A stretch of 64,000 nt of DNA, taken from positions 56,132-120,131 of the forward strand of contig CAVUAF010000019.1 in NCBI GenBank assembly GCA_963739375.1, read 5' to 3'. Below are positions 44,935 through 52,772 of this stretch, in pieces. The notes under the pieces are model-generated. The model saw nothing but the letters and a program-made list of their open reading frames with translations. It was not told the DNA's origin and searched no databases. Position 1 is the first letter of the stretch. Each line of letters opens with the position of its first letter. The stretch is from CAVUAF01 sp963739375 (GTDB taxonomy: Bacteria > Acidobacteriota > Terriglobia > Terriglobales > Acidobacteriaceae). A program made the position numbers and the translations under genes.

Positions 44935-45157
44935 CCTTTCAGACGTCCAGAGAACTTCGCGCCCGCGTTGCACCTCAGCACAACCGCCTGTGATCTGCGT
45001 CCTTGCTCAATCTCGTCGCGTCTCACTGTGGCGGAATTCCGCAATCCCGCATTCGGAATCCCCGCGAAAAGGCGGTTTGACTCCGCATTTTCAAGATGTT
45101 AAAACCATTGGTTCTCCCGGTATGAGCCAGCGCAACCGGTAGCCGCACCTACCCACG

Positions 45158-45781
45158 ATGGCCGACGACAACAAGGAACCCGCCCAGCCAAAATCCCCCT
45201 TGGGCCCTGACCAGCCGAAGGGAAGCTCCTCCATTCCGGAAAAAGCCGCCGCGCCGGCTAAGCCGGCCGCCGTCATGGCCGCCCAGCCCTGGCAGGCGGA
45301 CCTGGTCGCCCGCCTCCAGCCGCGCTACGGCTCGGGCATCAAGCAGGCCGCGACCTATCTCGGGCAGAACTTCCTGGTGGTCGAGCGCAGCATCGTGCAC
45401 GAGGTCCTGCAACTCCTCCGCGACGACGAACAATTCGACTACTGCGTCGACGTCACCGCCGTCCACTATCCGCAGCGCGAGCGCCCCTTCGAAGTCGTCT
45501 GGATCCTCTACAGCTTCCCGCACAACGTGCGCATGCGCGTCAAAACCGAGCTGGCGGAAAACGAAGCTGCCCCCAGCGTGTGCGACCTCTGGGCCACCGC
45601 CAACTGGCTGGAGCGCGAGGTGTACGACATGTTCGGCGTCCGCTTCGACGGCCATCCCGACCTGCGCCGCATCCTCCTGCCCGACGACTGGAAGGGTTTC
45701 CCGCTGCGCAAGGACTACGGCATCATCCAGCAGGACCAGGAGTGGGTGCAGATCCACCTGGGCATCGAGTCCGGACAATGA
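45158..45781 (+). CDS. nuoC: NADH-quinone oxidoreductase subunit C
   Basis: A 207-residue hydrophilic subunit of complex I, the 30-kDa type. Landmarks are FDYCVDVTAVHYPQRERPFE, ATANWLEREVYDMFGVRFDG and HPDLRRILLPDDWKGFPLRK. The N-terminal 45 residues are an Ala/Pro/Lys-rich extension. Its stop overlaps the nuoD start by ATGA, so C and D are translationally coupled, not fused. Confidence 0.95.
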   Translation: MADDNKEPAQPKSPLGPDQPKGSSSIPEKAAAPAKPAAVMAAQPWQADLVARLQPRYGSGIKQAATYLGQNFLVVERSIVHEVLQLLRDDEQFDYCVDVTAVHYPQRERPFEVVWILYSFPHNVRMRVKTELAENEAAPSVCDLWATANWLEREVYDMFGVRFDGHPDLRRILLPDDWKGFPLRKDYGIIQQDQEWVQIHLGIESGQ

Positions 45782-46983
45782 GCGATCCCACCAACCCGGC
45801 GCGCACCGCGCACCTCGACTTGGATACTCCCGAGTCCGCGCTGCCGCCGCCACGTCCGCGTCCCCAGGAAACCGGGGAGCGCACCTTCCTCGACACCAAC
45901 GAGCTCGTCCTCAACATGGGTCCGCAGCATCCTTCCACCCACGGCGTGCTGCGCGTCATCCTCAAGCTTGACGGCGAGAAGGTCCTGGGCACCGAGTGCG
46001 TCATCGGCTACCTGCATCGCGGCGTCGAAAAAATCGCCGAGAACCGCACCTACACCATGTTCAACCCCTACGTGGACCGCATGGATTACGTCGCCGCGGT
46101 CTCCAACGGGCTGGGCTACTGCGAGGCGGTCGAGAAGCTGCTCAATGTCGAGGCCCCCAAGCGCGCCCGCTACATTCGCGTCATCCTCACCGAGCTGAAC
46201 CGCATCGCCAGCCACCAGCTCTGGCTCGGCACCCACGCCCTCGACATCGGCGCCATCACCCCGCTCTTCTACACCTTCCGCGACCGGGAAGAGATTCTCA
46301 AGATCTACGAAAAGTACTGCGGGGCGCGCCTCACCACCCACGCCTTCCGCATCGGCGGCTGCCTCTACGAGACCTACGACGGCTTCGAGGAAGACGTCAA
46401 AGCCTTCTGCGTCTTCGCCGCCCCGAAAATCGACGAATACGAAACCCTGCTCACCACCAACCGCATCTGGCTGGAGCGCACGCGCGGCGTCGGCTTCATC
46501 TCGGCGAAGGACGCTATCGCGCTCGGTGTCACCGGCCCGGTGCTGCGCGCCAGCGGCGTCAAGTGGGACATCCGCAAGGCCCAGCCCTACTCCGGCTACC
46601 AGGAGTTCGATTTCGAAATTCCTACCGGCCAGAACGGCGACACCTACGACCGCTACCTGGTGCGCATCGCCGAAATGCGGCAGTCGCTGCGCATTGTGCA
46701 GCAGGCGGTCGCCGGGCTGCCCGAGGGCCCCATCATGGCCAAGGTCCCCAAGGTCATCAAGCCCCCGGTGGGCGAGATTTATCACTCCATCGAGGCGCCC
46801 AAGGGCGAGCTCGGGTACTTCATCGTCAGCGACGGCTCCACGCAGCCTTACCGCCTGCGCGTCCGTCCGCCCTCGTTTGTCAATTTGCAGGCGCTCGACC
46901 TCATGGTCCGCGGGCAGCTCGTCGCCGACGTCGTCGCCGTCATCGGCACCATCGACATTGTGCTGGGAGAAGTGGACCGGTAA
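45778..46983 (+). CDS. nuoD: NADH-quinone oxidoreductase subunit D
   Basis: The 49-kDa type subunit of complex I, 401 residues, which forms the quinone-binding cavity with NuoB. Landmarks are NMGPQHPSTHGVLRVILKLD with the quinone-site histidines, GYLHRGVEKIAENRTY, and the C-terminal IGTIDIVLGEVDR. Length is normal with a ~35-residue Pro-rich leader. The start overlaps nuoC (ATGA). Confidence 0.97.
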   Translation: MSDPTNPARTAHLDLDTPESALPPPRPRPQETGERTFLDTNELVLNMGPQHPSTHGVLRVILKLDGEKVLGTECVIGYLHRGVEKIAENRTYTMFNPYVDRMDYVAAVSNGLGYCEAVEKLLNVEAPKRARYIRVILTELNRIASHQLWLGTHALDIGAITPLFYTFRDREEILKIYEKYCGARLTTHAFRIGGCLYETYDGFEEDVKAFCVFAAPKIDEYETLLTTNRIWLERTRGVGFISAKDAIALGVTGPVLRASGVKWDIRKAQPYSGYQEFDFEIPTGQNGDTYDRYLVRIAEMRQSLRIVQQAVAGLPEGPIMAKVPKVIKPPVGEIYHSIEAPKGELGYFIVSDGSTQPYRLRVRPPSFVNLQALDLMVRGQLVADVVAVIGTIDIVLGEVDR

Positions 46984-47022
46984 GAGATTGAGTAATTGGG
47001 GAATTGAAAATTGAGAAATTGA
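46984..47022. repeat. Left inverted repeat flanking the four-helix-bundle gene
   Basis: AT-rich microrepeats (GAGATTGAGTAATTGGGG and similar) begin right after the nuoD stop. The outermost nine bases GAGATTGAG match, inverted, the CTCAATCTC at 47,428-47,436. Confidence 0.75.
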
Positions 47023-47394
47023 GTGATTGACGTGGCTGAAGCGCGCTCAACGCCGGAGGAGCTGCGGGATCGCACGAAGAAGTTCGCGTACCGCGTTGTT
47101 CAGCTGTATCGGGCGCTGCCGAAGACGACCGAAGCGCAGGTTGCAGGGAAGCAGCTCCTTCGCTGCGGTACTTCCGTAGCGGCAAATTACCGGGCCGTGT
47201 GCCGGGCGAGGTCGAAGGCGGAGTTCGTGGCCAAGCTGGGCACCGTCCTGGAAGAGGCTGACGAAGCGGTGTTCTGGTTGGAACTGATGCACGACAACGA
47301 AATTGTGAAGCCGAAAAGGCTGGATTCGCTGCTGAAGGAAGCGCGCGAATTGACCGCTATCTTCACGGCGTCGCAGCAGACGGCGCGCGCATGA
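47023..47394 (+). CDS. Four-helix-bundle protein (23S rRNA intervening-sequence type)
   Basis: A 123-residue helical protein of the S23/IVP family, first found in insertions of 23S rRNA genes. The pattern AYRVVQLYRALPKTTE, LLRCGTSVAANYRAVCRARS, and EADEAVFWLELMHDNEIV is typical. Related proteins include Avd, a partner of diversity-generating reverse transcriptases. Here it sits between nuoD and nuoH, flanked by inverted repeats, so it is probably an inserted unit, not a part of complex I. The start is GTG at 47,023 or 47,032. Confidence 0.85.
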   Translation: MIDVAEARSTPEELRDRTKKFAYRVVQLYRALPKTTEAQVAGKQLLRCGTSVAANYRAVCRARSKAEFVAKLGTVLEEADEAVFWLELMHDNEIVKPKRLDSLLKEARELTAIFTASQQTARA

Positions 47395-47395
47395 C

Positions 47396-47440
47396 AAAAT
47401 TACTCAATTACTCAATTACCCGATTTCTCAATCTCGTAAG
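47396..47440. repeat. Right inverted repeat flanking the four-helix-bundle gene
   Basis: AAAATTACTCAATTACTCAA with the end CTCAATCTC is the near-complement of the left flank at 46,984. The same AT-rich unit type is repeated three times. It abuts nuoH. Confidence 0.75.
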
Positions 47441-47446
47441 CGACCG

Positions 47447-48736
47447 ATGACCGATTTCCTGAGTTATCTGAGAAACTCGAGCGTCACCCCCGGCCAGGCT
47501 GGCAACCAGCTCTGGGCGCTGATCTACATCCTCCTGGTTTTCGCCGGGGTCGCCCTCGCCGTCCTCTCCATGAACTGGCTGGAGCGCAAGATCCTGGCCC
47601 ACATGCAGGTGCGCCTCGGCCCCATGCGCGTCGGCCCCCACGGCCTGCTGCAGCCCATCGCCGACGCCCTCAAGCTTCTCATCAAAGAAGACATCATGCC
47701 CGCCGAGGCCGACAAACTGATCTTCTGGGTCGCCCCGGTCATCGTCGTCATCGTCGCCTTCACCGTCTTCACCGTGGTGCCCTTCGGCCCCGCCCATGCC
47801 GTCAGCGACATGAACATCGGGCTGCTCTTTATGCTCGGGGTCTCCTCGCTCGGCGTGCTCGGCATCATCACCGCCGGCTGGGCCTCGAACTCGCACTACC
47901 CGTTGATGGGCGCGCTGCGCTCCAGCGCCCAGATGGTGAGCTACGAAATTGCCATGGGCATGGCGGTGGTCTCCGCCGTCCTCATGACCAGCCTGACCTC
48001 CGGCGTCGGCACCCTGAGCATGATCGGCATCGTGCGTGCCCAGGAGCAGCAGGGGATGTGGTTCCTCTTCAAGTTTTTCCCGCTGGGGCTGCTGGCTTTC
48101 TTCATCTTCGCCGTCGCCATGGTCGCGGAAACCAACCGCGCCCCCTTCGATCTCCCGGAAGCCGAATCCGAACTCGTCGCCGGCTTCCACACCGAGTACA
48201 GCGGCTTCCGCTGGTCGCTCTTCTTCCTGGGGGAATACACGGCGATGATTGCCGTCTCCTCCATCGCGGTCACCCTGTGGCTGGGCGGCTGGATGCGCCC
48301 CTTCGCCAGCCTGCACGGACCCGAGGTGCGCATCCCGTTCTTCTGGGAGCACCCGGCGCCGCTGGGCGCCCTGGACCTGGCGTCTTCGCTGGTCCCCGCC
48401 GCCGTGTTCTTCGTGCTCGCGGGGCTGGCCTTCCTCGGCACCGTGCGCATGCCGAAACATCCGGCGTTTAAGATCCAGACCCTCGGCCTCGGCGGCTTCG
48501 CCGCGGCGCTCGCCGCCATCGGCGTGCTGCTGCTGCTTCCGCCGGTGCGCGACCGCATTCAGGACATCTTCTGGTTCGCGGCCAAGGTCGCCGTCTTCAT
48601 GTATTTCTACATCTGGTATCGGGGGACGTTTCCGCGGTATCGCTTTGACCAGCTCATGAAACTCGGTTGGAAGGTGATGATCCCGCTGGGCATCGCGGTG
48701 CTGATCCTGACGGCACTGGTGGGGGTGTGGTGGTGA
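47447..48736 (+). CDS. nuoH: NADH-quinone oxidoreductase subunit H
   Basis: A 429-residue membrane subunit that links the quinone site to the proton-pumping arm. Landmarks are WLERKILAHMQVRLGPMRVG, GLLQPIADALKLLIKEDIMP, and the acidic loop ETNRAPFDLPEAESELVAGF. About eight helices are present. The C-terminus overlaps the nuoI start. Confidence 0.96.
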   Translation: MTDFLSYLRNSSVTPGQAGNQLWALIYILLVFAGVALAVLSMNWLERKILAHMQVRLGPMRVGPHGLLQPIADALKLLIKEDIMPAEADKLIFWVAPVIVVIVAFTVFTVVPFGPAHAVSDMNIGLLFMLGVSSLGVLGIITAGWASNSHYPLMGALRSSAQMVSYEIAMGMAVVSAVLMTSLTSGVGTLSMIGIVRAQEQQGMWFLFKFFPLGLLAFFIFAVAMVAETNRAPFDLPEAESELVAGFHTEYSGFRWSLFFLGEYTAMIAVSSIAVTLWLGGWMRPFASLHGPEVRIPFFWEHPAPLGALDLASSLVPAAVFFVLAGLAFLGTVRMPKHPAFKIQTLGLGGFAAALAAIGVLLLLPPVRDRIQDIFWFAAKVAVFMYFYIWYRGTFPRYRFDQLMKLGWKVMIPLGIAVLILTALVGVWW

Positions 48737-49194
48737 ACTTAGGGGAACTGGCACGCAAGGTTTTTCTGGTGGACCTGATCAAGGGACTGGCGGTGACGTT
48801 CCATTACCAGGGCCCGAAGTCGGTGTGCACCGAGCAGTATCCGCTGGAGCGGCCGCAGGTGGCGGAGCGGTACCGCGGGGCGCCGCGGCTGAACGTGAAC
48901 GCGGACACGAACGAGACGCTGTGCATCGCCTGCGACCTGTGCGCGCTGGCCTGCCCCGAGCAGCTCATCGTGGTGAGCAGCGAGCGCAACCCGGCGACGC
49001 GGCGCAAGGAGCTGACCACGTTTACGTACGACCTGAGCCGCTGCATGTTCTGCGGGTTGTGCGAAGATGCGTGCCCGACCGATGCGCTGGAACTGACGCA
49101 GGACTTCGAGTTGGCGGCGTACACGCGCGAAGGCGCGATCTGGGACCGGCAGACGCTGGAACGCGGGCCGCAGCCGACGGTGTATGAGAAGTAA
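48733..49194 (+). CDS. nuoI: NADH-quinone oxidoreductase subunit I
   Basis: The 2x[4Fe-4S] ferredoxin-like subunit, about 153 residues, carrying electrons from the peripheral arm to NuoB. Clusters are CIACDLCALACPE and CMFCGLCEDACPT. I use GTG at 48,733, which overlaps the nuoH stop (GTGA). Two further in-frame GTG codons lie just before it, so the exact start is uncertain. Confidence 0.94.
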   Translation: MNLGELARKVFLVDLIKGLAVTFHYQGPKSVCTEQYPLERPQVAERYRGAPRLNVNADTNETLCIACDLCALACPEQLIVVSSERNPATRRKELTTFTYDLSRCMFCGLCEDACPTDALELTQDFELAAYTREGAIWDRQTLERGPQPTVYEK

Positions 49195-49195
49195 G

Positions 49196-49322
49196 CCGTT
49201 GGCCGTTGGTCGTTGGCCGTTGGCAAAGGCAAGAGCAAACACGAAGGACACGAAGGGCACGAGGGGACACAAAGAAAAAGCGGCAACCAATATCTGGCAA
49301 CTGGTAACTGGCAACTGACAAC
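49196..49322. repeat. Spacer microrepeats before nuoJ
   Basis: Three families follow one another: GTTGGCCGTTGGTCGTTGGC (49,198-49,221), ACACGAAGGACACGAAGGGC (49,238-49,264) and AACTGGTAACTGGCAACTGA (49,297-49,321). The last ends three bases before the nuoJ start codon, and no separate ribosome site is visible. Confidence 0.8.
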
Positions 49323-49325
49323 CGA

Positions 49326-49835
49326 ATGAATCCTGTAGCCACACCGTTCTTCTTTTACTTTTTGTCGGCGGTCGCGATCGTGGGCGCGCTGGCGACGATC
49401 ACGCGCAAGAACCCGGTGCACTCGGCGCTGGCGCTGATCGTGACGCTGCTCGCGGTGGCGGGGCTCTACCTCATGCTGTACGCGCCGTTCGTGGCCGGCG
49501 TGCAAATCATCCTGTATGCGGGCGGCATCATGGTGCTGTTCCTGTTCGTCATCATGCTGGTGTCGATCGAGCAGGCACAGCGCGAGCACCGCTTCAACAA
49601 GCAGTGGCTGGTGGGAACGCTGGCGACGCTGGCGCTGGGCGCGCTGTTCGTTTTCGTTTACGTGAAAGGGCAGGGCATCTTCCCGCAGCAGGCGCTGCTG
49701 CTGAAGGAAGAAACCAACACGCAGCAGGTGGCGCTGGAGCTTTACGGCCGCTACCTGCTGCCCTTCGAGATCGCCTCGCTGCTGTTGCTGGTGGCCATTA
49801 TCGGAGCGGTGGTGATGGCGAAGAAGAGAATCTAG
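49326..49835 (+). CDS. nuoJ: NADH-quinone oxidoreductase subunit J
   Basis: A 169-residue membrane subunit. The first helix (FFFYFLSAVAIVGALATI) and the conserved bulge-helix AGVQIILYAGGIMVLFLFVI identify it. The C-terminal helix is EIASLLLLVAIIGAVVMA. It is followed by a short tandem repeat (three GGGAGATC units at 49,847-49,866) and nuoK. Confidence 0.94.
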   Translation: MNPVATPFFFYFLSAVAIVGALATITRKNPVHSALALIVTLLAVAGLYLMLYAPFVAGVQIILYAGGIMVLFLFVIMLVSIEQAQREHRFNKQWLVGTLATLALGALFVFVYVKGQGIFPQQALLLKEETNTQQVALELYGRYLLPFEIASLLLLVAIIGAVVMAKKRI

Positions 49836-49879
49836 AGGAATCGGGAGATCGGGAGATCGGGAGATCTGAAGGTTTTCGG

Positions 49880-50185
49880 ATGAGTGAAATCACAACCCTG
49901 CATTACCTGGTGGTGGCGGCGGCGCTGTTTGTGATCGGCGTGGTGGGGGTGCTGACGCGCCGCAACGTGGTCATCATCCTGATGTCGATCGAGCTGATCC
50001 TGAACGCGGTGAACCTGAACCTGGTGGCGTTCTCGCGGCTGTACGGGCTGCAGGGGCAGGTGTTCTCGATCTTCGTCACTACCGACGCGGCGGCGGAAGC
50101 GGCCGTGGGGCTGGGGATCCTGATCGCGTTCTTCCGCAACAAAGAGACGGTGAACATGGACGAGGTGGATTTGCTGAAGTGGTAG
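49880..50185 (+). CDS. nuoK: NADH-quinone oxidoreductase subunit K
   Basis: A 101-residue membrane subunit with three helices. LYVVAAALF-type helix 1 (YLVVAAALFVIGVVGVLT) and MSIELILNAVNLNLVAFSR with the essential Glu mark the family. VTTDAAAEAAVGLGILIAFF carries the second conserved Glu. The ATG at 49,880 gives the normal length. Confidence 0.95.
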   Translation: MSEITTLHYLVVAAALFVIGVVGVLTRRNVVIILMSIELILNAVNLNLVAFSRLYGLQGQVFSIFVTTDAAAEAAVGLGILIAFFRNKETVNMDEVDLLKW

Positions 50186-50282
50186 GCAATTGCGGAAAAA
50201 GCAAAAGCGAACCACAAAGGACACGAAGGACGCACGAAGGACACACGGGAAAGCGGCATTTACAACGGGAGGGAGCAGTACC

Positions 50283-50375
50283 TCAGCGGCTAAAGCCGCT
50301 CGGGTTTAGCGGCGTTATCGGCACGGCTGAAGCCGTGCCCCTCCGAAACATAGACATGTGCCCTTCCGAAACATG
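50283..50375. repeat. Hairpin repeat with TAAA and TGAA loops
   Basis: AGCGGC-TAAA-GCCGCT at 50,285-50,300 and GGCACGGC-TGAA-GCCGTGCC at 50,320-50,339 are stems of the same style as those at 43.2-43.6 kb. They are followed by a direct repeat CTTCCGAAACAT / CTCCGAAACAT. Such DNA is sometimes annotated as tiny proteins; I do not believe there is a gene. Confidence 0.8.
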
Positions 50376-50435
50376 AGCGCGGAAAACAGCAATCGATTGA
50401 GAACTGGCTGCGCTGGAACGGAAAGCTGAGAGCTG

Positions 50436-52694
50436 ATGGCTAACGGCTTCTTTTTGGAAAACATCTGGGTGGTGGTGCTGCTGCCCCTGCTGGGGGCGGC
50501 GGTGATGTTCTTCTTCGGGCGCGGGCGCTGGCTGGCAGCGCCGGCGGCGGGCGGCCACGACGCGCACGGCGCAGAGGCGCACCTCGACGCGCACCAGGAC
50601 GCGCGCGCGGCGCAGGGGCATGACGTGCATCCGGCCGAATACCTGCCGCAATCGTTCGTGAACGCGGTGTGCGTGGGCGTGATCGTGATCGCGTTCTTGT
50701 GGTCGTGCCTGGCGGTGTGGCAGTACACCGGCTACGCACAGGCCAACCACGGCAAGCCGTTCGAGAAGGTGATGTACACCTGGCTGGGCAGCGACACCGG
50801 GCACCTGAACTACGCCACACGTGACGGCAAGGCGGCGGAATTCAAGGCCGAGGTCGGTTTTCTGGTTGACCCGCTCTCCTCCATCTGGCTGCTGTTCGTG
50901 ACCGGCGTGGGGTTGCTGATCCACATTTATTCGACCGGGTACATGGCGCACGAAGGCGGCTACTACCGCTTCATGGGCTACATGAACCTGTTCATGTTCT
51001 CGATGCTGACGCTGGTGCTGGGCAACAACTACGCCATGATGTTCATCGGGTGGGAGGGCGTGGGGCTGTGTTCGTACCTGCTGATCGGTTTTTATTTCCT
51101 GCGCCATTCGGCTTCGACCGCGGCCAACAAGGCCTTCATCATGAACCGCGTGGGCGACACCGGGATGGTGCTGGGGATGTTCACCCTGGCCTGGTACTTC
51201 GGGTCGCTGCGCTACACCACCATCACGGAACTGGCGCGCAGCGGGCAGTTCCACGTGGGAGACCCGGTCATCACCTTCGCCACCCTGATGCTGTTCCTCG
51301 GGGCGTGCGGGAAGAGCGCGCAGGTGCCGCTTTACACCTGGCTGCCGGACGCGATGGAAGGCCCGACACCGGTGTCGGCGCTGATCCACGCGGCCACCAT
51401 GGTGACCGCCGGGGTGTACATGGTGGCGCGCTCGAATGCGCTGTACGCGCTGGCGCCGACCTCGATGAAGACGGTGGCCATCGTGGGGGCGGTGACGGCC
51501 ATCTTCGCCGCCTCGATCGGGCTGGTGCAAAACGACATCAAGCGGGTGCTGGCGTACTCCACCGTCTCGCAGCTCGGATACATGTTCCTGGCGCTGGGAG
51601 TGGGAGCGTGGTCGGCGGGCGTGTTTCACGTCTTCACCCACGCGTTCTTCAAGGCGCTGTTGTTCCTGGGGTCGGGCTCGGTGATCCACGCGCTCTCCGG
51701 CGAGCAGGACCTGCGCAAGATGGGCGGGCTGGAACAAAAAATCCCGACCACCTACGGGACGATGCTGATCGCCACCTGGGCCATTGCCGGAATCCCGCCG
51801 TTTGCCGGCTTCTTCTCGAAGGACGAGATCCTGTGGCAGGCGTGGGCGAGCGCCGGGGGCGCCTACCGAGTGCTGTGGGGCGTTGGGTACGCGACCGCGC
51901 TGATGACGGCGTTCTACATGTTCCGGCTGATCTACCTGACGTTCTACAGCCCGAGCCGCGTGGCCCCCGAGGCGGCGCACCACGTGCACGAGTCGCCGCG
52001 CTCGATGACGGTGCCGCTCATCATCCTGGCGATTGGCTCGATCACCGCCGGATGGCTGGGCTGGCCGCACAGCCTGGGCGGGTCGAACCGCTTCGAGAAG
52101 TTCCTGGAGCCGGTGTTCGCGGCGGAGGCGCAGGCGCCGCGGGCGGCGGGCGAAGCCGTGCAGGTGGCGGCAGGGAAGCCGGAAGCCGCGGCCACCGACC
52201 CGGCCGAATACGCCCTGATGCTGCTCTCCATTGGCGCGGCGGCGGCGGGCTGGTTCCTGGCAAAGCGCGCCTACGCGAACGCGCAGGAGGGTTTCCGCGA
52301 GCCGATCGCGGCCGCGGCGCCGCCGGTGTACACCACGCTGCTGAACAAGTGGTACGTGGATGAGGCGTACGACTACGTCTTTACCGGGCGCCGCCCGATA
52401 GCCGGCGAGACGCGGCTGGGGGCGATGGGGCTGGGCACGGCCTTCTGGAGCTTCGACGACAACGTGATTGACGGCGGCGTGAACGGCGCGGGCTGGATCA
52501 CGCGCCTGAGCGGCACGATTTCCGACTGGTGGGACCGGTGGATCATCGACGGCCTGCTGGTGAACGGGATCGCCATTGCGACGCGGCTGACGTCGTACCC
52601 GGTGCGCATCCTGCAATGGGGCCTGGTGCAGTTCTACGCGCTGGTGATGGTGGCGGGACTATTAGGGTTCGTTGCGTATTACGTGTGGAGGTAA
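50436..52694 (+). CDS. nuoL: NADH-quinone oxidoreductase subunit L
   Basis: A 752-residue antiporter-like proton-pumping subunit with about 16 helices. Landmarks are FMFSMLTLVLGNNYAMMFIG, GVGLCSYLLIGFYF and TWLPDAMEGPTPVSALIHAA. The Lys/His channel residues are also in FHVFTHAFFKALLFLGSGSV. A His/Ala/Asp-rich loop of about 35 residues follows helix 1. The C-terminal lateral helix is present. The ATG is close behind the spacer repeats. Confidence 0.96.
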   Translation: MANGFFLENIWVVVLLPLLGAAVMFFFGRGRWLAAPAAGGHDAHGAEAHLDAHQDARAAQGHDVHPAEYLPQSFVNAVCVGVIVIAFLWSCLAVWQYTGYAQANHGKPFEKVMYTWLGSDTGHLNYATRDGKAAEFKAEVGFLVDPLSSIWLLFVTGVGLLIHIYSTGYMAHEGGYYRFMGYMNLFMFSMLTLVLGNNYAMMFIGWEGVGLCSYLLIGFYFLRHSASTAANKAFIMNRVGDTGMVLGMFTLAWYFGSLRYTTITELARSGQFHVGDPVITFATLMLFLGACGKSAQVPLYTWLPDAMEGPTPVSALIHAATMVTAGVYMVARSNALYALAPTSMKTVAIVGAVTAIFAASIGLVQNDIKRVLAYSTVSQLGYMFLALGVGAWSAGVFHVFTHAFFKALLFLGSGSVIHALSGEQDLRKMGGLEQKIPTTYGTMLIATWAIAGIPPFAGFFSKDEILWQAWASAGGAYRVLWGVGYATALMTAFYMFRLIYLTFYSPSRVAPEAAHHVHESPRSMTVPLIILAIGSITAGWLGWPHSLGGSNRFEKFLEPVFAAEAQAPRAAGEAVQVAAGKPEAAATDPAEYALMLLSIGAAAAGWFLAKRAYANAQEGFREPIAAAAPPVYTTLLNKWYVDEAYDYVFTGRRPIAGETRLGAMGLGTAFWSFDDNVIDGGVNGAGWITRLSGTISDWWDRWIIDGLLVNGIAIATRLTSYPVRILQWGLVQFYALVMVAGLLGFVAYYVWR

Positions 52695-52697
52695 CCG

Positions 52698-52772
52698 CCA
52701 TCCGCTGTCCGCTCTCCGCTAGACCGAGAGCGAAGCGGAGAGCGGAGAGCGGAAAGCGGATAGCGAATCACC
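52698..52772. repeat. Spacer microrepeats before nuoM (GGAGAGC units)
   Basis: CCGCTGTCCGCTCTCCGC on the left and AGCGGAGAGCGGAGAGCGG on the right form an inverted pair built of 7-8-nt units. The right part runs to just before the nuoM start and contains GGAG motifs that might double as ribosome sites. Confidence 0.8.

Noticed and set aside
47023..47394. Fragment of 23S rRNA around the four-helix-bundle gene
   Set aside because: Flanks are nuoD and nuoH; no rRNA sequence is present.
50179..50376. Short ORF reading GTAEAVPLRNIDMCPS
   Set aside because: It is the translation of a hairpin repeat, not a gene.
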